This document shows, one piece after another, positions 41,285-50,424 of a DNA stretch of 64,000 nt. Positions within the stretch are counted from its first letter, which is position 1; each line of letters begins with the position of its first letter. Source of the DNA: Anas platyrhynchos (Eukaryota > Chordata > Aves > Anseriformes > Anatidae); NCBI RefSeq assembly GCF_047663525.1, contig NC_092590.1, positions 56,256,001 through 56,320,000 of the forward strand, given 5' to 3'. The position numbers were made by a program, and so were the translations under genes. Below the pieces are notes generated by a model, which was not told where the DNA came from, ran no database searches, and was given only the letters and a program-made list of their open reading frames with translations.

Positions 41285-41358
41285 TCATAGAATCACAGAA
41301 CGTCCTGAGCTGGAAGGGACCCACGAGGATCGCTGAGGCCAACTCCTGAGTCTCCAAA
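41285..41358 (-). mobile_element. CR1 LINE 3' tail fragment
   Basis: The plus strand starts TCATAGAATCACAGAA, the reverse complement of the CR1 terminal repeat, and goes on as CTGAGCTGGAAGGGACCCAC, the standard avian CR1 3' end. About 70 bases remain. It stops where the retroviral fossil begins at 41360, at the left edge of the duplicated block. Confidence 0.85.
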
Positions 41359-41359
41359 G

Positions 41360-42862
41360 TGTTATAAATGAGGTCTCAACTCAATCTGAATTTTGTAATA
41401 TTTATAAAACAAATATTTCTAAAAGGTATAAAGTAAACAGCGCTGGGTGTGCGGGGAGTCTACGCTCCACCAACACGCACACACAAACATCAATTTTCTA
41501 AATATACAGCACGTTGCTTTACATACTAAACCCGAGTATTCCTGTACATATGCACAATCAGGAAAGGTAACAAACAATCCTCTAAGTTCCATAACTTACT
41601 AAAATCGAGTACGCCTATACATAATCACGAGCAGAAAAGGTAACAAAGAATCCTTGAAGTTCCATGCCTTAACTGTCTCCATTTTCCATTCCTTTCCTTG
41701 ATTACATACAAGTCTCCATTTTCCATTCCTTTTGACCAATATGTCTCGCTTTAAGTTGTCAAGCAACTCGGTCTTCAGGCCTTCTGTATCCCGTCGTTCT
41801 TCCCAGATCGAAGAAAAGCGTATCCATTTCCTTTTCAAGGCCAATAGGCCTGGGTCAAAAGGCACGTCCAGGTCAGCAGGGGCAGAACAGCAAAAGCCTT
41901 GGATGGCTGTAGCAGCAGAGGGGCCCATGGCGTAGCAGAAGGATCAGTAAAGGAGCCCGCAGCTCCCTCACTATCTGGCAAACCACACGTTTCTGACTGT
42001 GGTCCCACAGGGCTCTTTAAGGCCTCAGAGATTGCTCGCCAGGTGCTGAGCAATCCCACCGCAACCTTGTCGTTTTTAGTAGCAGAGTCCCACACCTTGA
42101 CCTCAATTTGGTCCCATATTTCAGGCTCATAAACTGTCCGATTGTCAATAAGGAGAATAAGTTGCAAGGTTACCAGGACAGTCTTTGTTCCTAAGGACGT
42201 ACATGTATGATTCCCCACAAAGTGCAGCTGCTTACCAGCGAGGGGCAGCTGTGTGCGCGGGGCTGCTTCTCTCAGCTTGAGCTTCTCTCCAGCTCCGGTG
42301 TGCCATTTCCAGCGACTTTCTGTGCGAGCTTCTCTGAGCGGTTTGCTGACTTTGGCTGAAGCTATCTTCATGGGGCGGTCAATGTCCCTGTTCCCGTCCT
42401 GGTCTCCGTTCTGCTAGCCTGTTCCTTTTCATTACTTCTTTCTACTTCTTTATTGATGCCATAACTTCATTATATCGTGCTGCCTTTTTTTTTCATTTTG
42501 AGGACAGACTCCCCTCTTCTACCCTTCTCCCCACAGCAGTCCTTTTCAAAAACAACTTTTCATTGGTCAAACAACTTTGCATATAACAGCAACAGCAAAC
42601 ACCCAGAAACTTCCATGCCTTAACGGCTGGAGGAGAAGAAGGAACCCAAGACTGCATGGCATCTCCTGAATCACCCTTCTTTGTTCCCTCTAAGCTCTTT
42701 TACATTCCTGATGGCCTCATCGTGAAGAGTCTGATGTTATCATCAACCTTGGGGCTTGCTGACCCCCGTGGCCACACTTCCACATCTCCCCCTTCTTTAT
42801 TAATATCGACCATTTTCTTGACACGAATTATTACTCCATATAGCACAATAGTATGCTAAACC
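41360..42862 (-). mobile_element. Endogenous retrovirus fossil (probably class II/ERVK-like), copy 2
   Basis: The second copy of the fossil at 22693-24130, with the same parts in the same order: env-tail-like piece, polypurine tract and LTR, leader, gag matrix-like frame, and the LTR-like end (here at 41360). The right two thirds match copy 1 closely; the left few hundred bases have drifted clearly and differ in length. It came with the TLR1B duplication rather than by a separate insertion, since homology runs on into the TLR1B exon. Broken. Confidence 0.5.
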
Positions 42863-43438
42863 AGAACAATAGATTAGTTCCATTGGAGTTAGTTCCATAT
42901 TCAGACCTCAGCTAAGATGGACTTTCTGACCAGTGTCGTACAGAAATAAAGAGAGACTGGTTTATGTCTTTGCTAGGACAATAACCCCAGTGTTTGGCAT
43001 TCAATACTGAAGGTGCTGTTCTGTTTTAACTCAAAAATAAAATAAAAATAAATATCACCTTACCCAGTGTTCTCATCGTGTCCGCTATTTAACCCAATCA
43101 AAACACTGCTGTGGAACAGGAGAGAGATATGGTTCCTGGGTTTTTGCCTGCTTATCCTATCATAAAGCATGAAAATACACCATCAAATAATAATTAAATA
43201 ATGAAGGAATGTCTTAATTAAATAATAAAATTATTTAATAACATTTATTACACTTATTTAAATAATAAAATTAAGTAAACAGTTCAGGAACTCCTCTCGT
43301 GAACGATAATAGGCTTATAATAATCCCTTTCCGAGTCAAAGGGAGAGGCAGAAAGTATGAACCTTAACAAAGTTGGTCTTTGATGGCTGTTGGATAGACG
43401 CTTAATGATACGATATGTTTTTCTTGTTGTTGTTACAG

Positions 43439-44322
43439 GATAAGAACAAAGACGGATGGATAAATATTGAGCATTGGCAAGGAACCATAAACCAGTACGG
43501 CAAAGAAAATGAGAGATCTCCAGAACTTTTTTGTTTATGAGTGTCTCTTTGTTTTAACTTTTTGGAACAATATCAGCCTGTCTGTGGAAGATGAACTCTT
43601 TACACCTGTTTCTAATAATTTTCCAGAAGGTGGTTCTGAGAGAAACATCATGAGCCTTCCACTGTTGTATAATCATCATCATCAGCGGTCCAAAGCTGAT
43701 TACAATTGGGTTGTAATAGAAAACACTACAGAAAGCCTGTCATTGTCACAAATCACTAATAGCAATGTAAAAAAAATAATAACTTTGTTGTCTGATTTCA
43801 GAAAAGGCTCCAGGCTACAAAATCTGACACTGACGAATGTGTCAGTGGACTGGAATATTTTTCTTGAACTTCTTCAGACTATATGGCAATCATCCATTGA
43901 ATATTTCAATATCAACAATTTTACGCAATTGTCGAACATTGAAAAATATAACTTCAGGTATTCGGGTACTTCCATGAAAGCACTGGCACTGAAGAACATT
44001 TTAGTCACAGATCTGTACTTTTCACAGGATGACCTGTACCGGATACTTGCAGACATGAACATTGAAGCCTTGACAGTAGCAGGATCCGAGATGATACATA
44101 TGCTATGTCCTTCATCTAACAGTCCCTTTAGATACCTAAATTTTATAAACAATGATTTAACCGATCTGCTTTTTCAAAACTGTGACACATTAATTCAACT
44201 GGAGATATTTATCTTACAGAAGAATAAATTTGAGAGCCTTTCCAAGGTGAGCTCCATGACCAGGTACATGAAATCACTGAGGTATCTGGACATGAGCAGC
44301 AACTTGCTGCGTAACGATGGAG
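43439..44322 (+). pseudogene. Truncated second copy of TLR1B (ectodomain only)
   Basis: The acceptor, the leader and the ATG at 43509 are as in TLR1B. The coding part matches TLR1B residues 1-271 with few changes (EK/ER, QQ/QR, KLI/KII, G/R, T/N). Homology ends at 44322 (GATGGAG). The open frame runs on 40 codons through unrelated DNA and antisense CR1 to a stop ending at 44444, for 311 residues in all. It keeps the signal peptide and the upper leucine-rich repeats. It lacks the lower repeats, LRRCT, transmembrane helix and TIR, so it cannot signal. I count about eight differences in 1.47 kb (24131-25600 against this copy), so the copying or a later conversion is recent. Most likely a pseudogene; a secreted ectodomain fragment is possible if transcribed. 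Confidence 0.85.
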
Positions 44323-44370
44323 ATTTGTCAAATCTTGTGACAAATTGTCAGGCCTCTATTCACAAAGTCA
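44323..44370. other. Orphan 48 bases between the TLR1B breakpoint and CR1, with a hairpin
   Basis: This short piece matches neither TLR1B nor CR1. It opens with an exact inverted repeat, ATTTGTCA (44323-44330) and TGACAAAT (44338-44345), separated by seven bases, starting at the first base after the homology ends. Confidence 0.7.
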
Positions 44371-44980
44371 CACAGAATCACAGAATCACAGAATTTCTAG
44401 GTTGGAAGAGACCTCAGGATCATCGAGTCCAACCTCTGACCTAACACTAACAGTCCCCACTAAACCATATCCCTAAGCTCTACATCTAAACGTCTTTTGA
44501 AGACTTCCAGGGATGGTGACTCCACCACTTCCCTGGGCAGCCTGTTCCAGTGCCTAACAACCCTTTCAGTAAAGAAGCTCTTCCTAACATCTAACCTAAA
44601 ACTCCCCTGGCGCAACTTAAGCCCATTCCCCCTCGTCCTGTCACCAGGCACGTGGGAGAACAGGCCAACCCCCACCTCACTACAGCCTCCTTTAAGGTAT
44701 CTGTAGAGAGCGATAAGGTCACCCCTGAGCCTCCTCTTCTCCAGGCTGAACAAGCCCAGCTCCCTCAGCCACTCCTCGTAGGACTTGTTCTCCAGGCCCC
44801 TCACCAGCTTTGTCGCCCTTCTCTGGACCCGCTCAAGCACCTCGATGTCCTTCTTGTAGCGAGGGGCCCAAAACTGAACACAGTACTCGAGGTGCGGCCT
44901 CACCAGAGCCGAGTACAGGGAGACGATCACCTCCCTAGCCCTGCTGGTCACACTGTTTCTGATACAAGTCAGAAGGATTA
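44371..44980 (-). mobile_element. CR1 LINE, 5'-truncated, recent
   Basis: The minus strand carries the C-terminal part of the CR1 ORF2 protein, uninterrupted from near 44985 ([13 protein letters not shown]) through PLEY-type [24 protein letters not shown] and [12 protein letters not shown] to [13 protein letters not shown], ending near 44460. The usual 3' end follows with the ATTCTGTG terminal repeat at 44371-44395. The endonuclease and the catalytic reverse-transcriptase core are missing. An open 160-residue frame means few changes since insertion, so it is young for a CR1. The left end (its 3' end) abuts the orphan piece beside the TLR1B breakpoint. Confidence 0.92.
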
Positions 44981-47900
44981 TCTACATTTACATTATGTGC
45001 CAAATAATTGACCAAACAGCTACATGTGCTGTGAATTACTGCATCCAGTTTCTCAGATTCCCCAGCAGAGATTTCTCAAGAGATATATCAGGATATTTGA
45101 AATAATTAGTTTAGCCTCTGTCATACTCCGAACACTTTATATAAAACCAGTTTTAGTCCAAGGAGGATTTTTTCCCATATGTGGGGCCATGTGTTAGTCT
45201 CACATCCCTTGTCAGACTTTTTTCTGGCAGCTGTGCGTGCACATTCTGGAAGGTAGCTCCCACACGTCAAAAAAGGGTGTATGTAAATATATTCTGATGT
45301 CAGATACCATATCAGCATATTCCTGGCGTTTGACTAGTCATCTCAATGACTAGCAGGAATGCTATTTCACATGCAGAACAATATCAACATACAAAACTGA
45401 TAATGTGGGTGTTAACCACCCTCCAAAACCTAGAAAATGTGCAAAATGCAGTGAAAAGCACATGCATATATATACATATATGTATTTATGTAGTGTGTAG
45501 CATAAAGGAAACCAAACTATGACAGAATGGAAGTCACAACGCACACGAGGCTTGCCCTGCTGAGAGCTGTGTTTGATTTCCATGCTTCAATCCTGGTGTC
45601 TGTCTTTGCCCAAGCAAAATAGACTTAGGCATTAAATGTGGTAAATCTCTGCTCAGTTTAACTTGTGGTGGCATTTAGCATTCATTTTGCCTACTTGACC
45701 CATGGGAGTAAGCTGTGACTATGAAAGAACTGCCATTGAAGTTGAGGTCCTCTGTATGACCAAACACTGACCTAGCCTCTTGCAACTTCTGGTAACTGTT
45801 AATTTTTTGTAAGTGCTTGGATGAGTCTAACTGCTCTGGCTGTTTTAACTCAATGTTTTGCAATGTAAGTTCCCTTTATCAGTTCCTATTGGGGAAATCC
45901 TTTGATCCTTCAGGACGGCACTGGTCCTAAATAGCTTCTGATATTCAGCTGAGTGTAGTTGCAGTTCCTCCCTAGGTAAGTAAACACAATATAGAGGCAG
46001 ATGTGTGAGATATACATGGAGGAAGGTCTGTTTGTGAAAGTAAGTGCTCATTGGTAGAATAAGCTACAAAAACCAACCAACAAAAAAAAAAAAAAAGGAA
46101 AAAAGAAAAAAAGAAAAAACTTCACCAAAGCCAAAAACGAACCACCCCAAAATACAGCAGTATAATCTTAACAAATGGAACAAGGTATCTGCATGAGTAT
46201 AGATATGTTCAGGACAGAAAGGATGGTCTTTACCTGCTACATTCAGGATGTGTGAACAGGTACACACTGCTTTTTAGTTTTTGCTATCATGCAAAATGGC
46301 TTAATCAGTAAACTGAAACCTCCCTCAAACAAACCTTTGCTGAATGTGTTGGTAAAAATAACATTGTGCAATGTCCCTAATGAATTAACAAAGGTATTTA
46401 GGAGTGTCAGTTTTATTTTCACTAGTTCCAAATTTTTTTTATGGTACAATTGTACAAAATTGTATTTTACGCAGTACAAAACTGCATTTTGAATGTACTT
46501 TAAAGTCTACTAAAGAAGAGTGGTAGGGAAATTAAACATATTATAAATAAAGGTGTGGGTACTTTTCCGTTTGACAACCCTGTGTGCGCTGGAGTCAGTT
46601 CTGAAGAAAGCTGATGGTATATTTGATTTTGTCAACACAGCAAAGATTTTTCCACAGTTATACTGGAAAGAAAACTGTCATTGTTGTGTCAACAAGTGCC
46701 TTAGACTATTCATTTTGATAGATTAATGTTCTCCAGTGGGAACCTCTCCTTTAACATGAAGAAAAAACAATATCAGCTGACAATCAGACAGAATCATTCA
46801 TGATCCCCAGCCTTGTCTATGGTCACAGGTGTCTCAATCTGTAATGAGTTACTCAGATCACTGCATTGAGGAAAGCAGAATGGTTTGCTGTCAGCAGGTT
46901 TTAGCAAGACTATCTTACTCATCAATCTCAAATTGAAAGCCAGAAATCTTCCAGCAAAGCAAAAAGATTACATTCTTCTTTGCAAAATTGGAAAGGCAAA
47001 AGAAAAATTTTAAAGGAATCTAATGCAAGGTTCAGATATACCTGGCAGAACTAGTTGTCATACTTCATACTGACATAAATTGTCATACTTCTCCTCTTTC
47101 TGTAGCTGAATACATTCTTGCCTTCAAGTCTCCTCCAAGGTGCTGTTTCGTGGTGGGGAGTAAGCTTTTGATGGAGTCCAGAGTCATCCAAGATGCCCCA
47201 GTTTGCTCATACCCAAGGGATTCATTACATACGTCATGAATTTCATCTTAAAATTTATTAAGACAAAACGAACCTTTGTTCATTTATTTATCTTGGCGTC
47301 TTTCTTCCTTTCTGATTAATCTTACTGAAGCATGTTGTGTTAGTTTGGAGGCTCATGGGAATGAGATGTTAGTTTTGGTTATTTACATGTGCCTCTGAAG
47401 TGCACTGACTCTCTGCTCTGTTGATTTGTTCACTAGGCTCGTGCTCCTGCTCAAAACTTTAATTGAATGACTGCTTTATTGGATTCCTTCATTCCCAGAT
47501 TGCCCTCTATGGCTTTAGTCTTCATGGCTGCTCTGCAGCTTTCATATAGAAAATACTATCTCTAGATTATTATTTTTTTCCAGTTTTCTGAATTAAAGTA
47601 CAATGTGAGTTTTCCCTGATTTAACCATCCAAGCCATATCTAATGTAAAGATGACGGACCTGTAAATGTTTTGAATTGCATCAGTTTGCCCCATTACTAG
47701 ATTTGGAGTCTGTTAATGTGCTACATCAACTAATCTGCTTGTTGGGTAAACTAACTCAGGAGGGTAGATCTCTGCAAGAGATTTTGATACAAAGAGAAGT
47801 TGGCTGTGAAAGTTCTGCTTCCTGTTTTCTGTGCGTGCAAAAGAGGAGATGCAGTTGATGAACTTCCAGAACATCTGTGTAACCATCAGATACAGACGTG

Positions 47901-50334
47901 AAATTAGAAATGCAGAATTATTCAAATATTCTTGCTTTTGGGGAACATCTTGTACTGCGGATAGGTTTGTTTCTTCCTAAACCATACAGTTAGGTAAATA
48001 TTGCAGAAGTAAATGTACTTTGAGTTTGAACTGCTAAAATTTTCCTTTCATTGTACTGTTAATACCTGCATTGCAGGGAAATGTTTTTCTTTATTGGAAT
48101 TATGTAGCTTACAGATGAAAAACTGTTCTTTCTACTTGCTGGCACAGTAGTTAAGGAATTAACATCCTGTATAAGATTCTCCAGCTTGAAGATTACATGT
48201 GCTTGAAAATCTGTCTTGAGGTTGTTAACTGAGTATGCCGAAGCCTTATGCTGGATCTTCACTTGGAGATGAATTCAATGCTCAAAAGGTGGGTAATATT
48301 TCCTACTTTATTTTACTTTATTTACATTTAAAATTTTTTATTATGGGTGTTTTGGAGTCCATCAGATCTCAGGTGTTGTCTTTCTTCACCAGGGGAAGAT
48401 ATTATTGCATTTTGAAATTTCAGTGGAAATGCTCATTTGTATGTTGAATTTCAACACAGAAGAAAGGAAAAAAAAAAAAAGGCAATTTTCATACTCAACC
48501 AACTCTAATTTAATACTGTCATACAATAGTGTTGGATGGGTTACTGCTGATCCTTAATATTGCTTCACTGTATAGATCTACTCTATTCTTTGAGTTTGGC
48601 ACACTTCACTGCTCTACAGGGTGGATTGTCCCTTGCACTGTACAGCATGGTGTATATAGTAAACTATATATGGACCAGAGAATGTATTTTTATTATTATT
48701 ATTTTATTTTTTTGTTCCTTCAGGAAAAAAAGTCTTGCTTTGTTCCTGACTTCCCATCTCCCCAAATTTTATTTGATTCAAGAGGTTTTTCTTGGAATAA
48801 TGTCTGAAGAACAGGGTCAGCTACTCTTTAAAGTAATCTTGGTTCTTCTTGCGAGTGATACTGTACTTTGACCAACCATCTCAGCTTCATTTAGGATCTG
48901 TTCTGTGCTTGGATTGCCTAGTACAACTTTCTGAAAGATAGAATTTGACTTCTCAGTTTGATTCTTCAGAAATTTTATACTTTAATTATTCATTCTTTTA
49001 TTGCTCTTATATGCTAATATAAGCATATAAGATTCATTCTTATATTGCTCTATATGTTAATTACACATATTTTTGCTTTATTTATTTGGAAAAAAAAAAT
49101 TGATTAAGCTTGGTAGAAGATTTAGAAGGGAAAGGAAAGAGTTTTGATATCAGGCAATCAAATCACTAGGGACTAACATGTATTATCACCCAGAACTGAC
49201 AGAAAATAGGCTTTTATTTTTTATTACCAAAAGATTACACAGAGGAAGAATCCCACCCCCTCCTCCCCTTTCCAAATACCCCAACCACACAATCAGCAGA
49301 GGAAAAAAAATGGGGCTCTTTGTCTTCTAAAAGAATTGGTGAGTCATTCATACATCCGGCTGCCTGTCTGTGGTGTCTATGTTGTCTTGTCTAGATAACA
49401 CAATAGTACTGCCCAAAGCATGGTTTTTCATGGTAGAGCAGGTGCTGTTCTGAGTCTAAGTAGGCTGTTGATAGGCTCAAACATTTAGTCATTCTGTTTT
49501 TTGATCTCTGGAACTGGATTCCTCATTCCTCACCATTTCTGGGGAGGTTCTTTGTCAAGTTGGCAACTATGGAATACTTTGGAAAATGTAGGAAATGTCT
49601 TAGGACACTTAGAATATCTTGGAGTCTTTGAAGTGTTAAGTATTTTCTTTCAACTTTTGAGTACTGCTACTTCATATGGATTCTCCAGTTATGCTGTGGT
49701 TTTCCTGTTAGCATGCTTTTGTACATACTGGCATTACAATAGTAACGAGACAGTAAAATTGGTCCTCAAGCTCCTTGTCTTACTTGAAAAATGGACACCT
49801 ATGTCTTTGTACTTCCTTGATCTGCAAACTTGGAGGGGTTGCATGGCCATATCCTATGTCATTATGGTGTAAAGAATATCCTTTAGCTCTTGAGGGAAAA
49901 GGTTTCTTTTGCACCGGTTCCTGTGAGGGTCCATGGGCCTTTTGGAGTTCTGTCACCAGATGTGTCTGGACATGGGATGTAGGGAAAAAGCAGATGGGAG
50001 GTTGGTTGTGTTCTATTTTACTCCTAAATGCATTGATGTCTGTGTCAATTTTTTTAAGATGATTGAGAAATTTGAATTCCTTAACATCTTTGCATTTTTT
50101 TAAAACATGCCTCTTATTGTATTCTTCCCATTATATACAAATTATTATTATTTTCTACATAACTGACAAAATCAATAACTGGAATTTTGGGCGGGGATTG
50201 GTAATAACTTAGAGAAAGTAAGTAAAAAAAATATATTTATTACATATTTTTTGTATTGAACTTTATTTTAATAATAAACAACAAATTCAACAATTCATCA
50301 AACTCAGAAAATTCCATGTGTTTTCTTTTCACAG
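44981..50334. other. Region upstream of TLR1A, no coding gene seen
   Basis: AT-rich DNA. It holds an A-rich run (46081-46110), a short hairpin (CTTATATGC at 49006-49014 and GCATATAAG at 49023-49031) and poly-A runs at 48469 and 49089. Non-coding TLR1A 5' exons should lie here. One weak candidate ends in CTCAAAAG|GTGGGT near 48288. The open frames up to 123 codons show no family likeness. Confidence 0.4.
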
Positions 50335-50424
50335 GGCTGGACTTCTCACTGAGACATATTGAACAAAAAACTAAGATATGCTTCTGAGTTTCTCTAAAGA
50401 ACCAAGATAATTCTAGAAGGCATA
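50335..50424 (+). other. 5' UTR part of the TLR1A coding exon
   Basis: The pyrimidine-rich acceptor TTTTCTTTTCACAG ends at 50334, and 90 bases of leader follow before the ATG at 50425. Same plan as TLR1B. Confidence 0.55.

Noticed and set aside
43509-44444. A separate new TLR gene of 311 aa
   Set aside because: The first 271 residues are nearly identical to TLR1B, and the rest is foreign sequence and antisense CR1. It is a truncated copy, not a distinct family member.
44367-44953. GTCACAC at both ends of the CR1 as a target-site duplication
   Set aside because: The right-hand copy (44947-44953) is inside CR1 coding sequence (SVTSRA), and CR1 elements usually make no clear target-site duplications.
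48529-48871. Small overlapping open frames of 92-103 codons upstream of TLR1A
   Set aside because: Phe/Leu-rich frames from T-rich DNA, no splice support and no recognisable domain.
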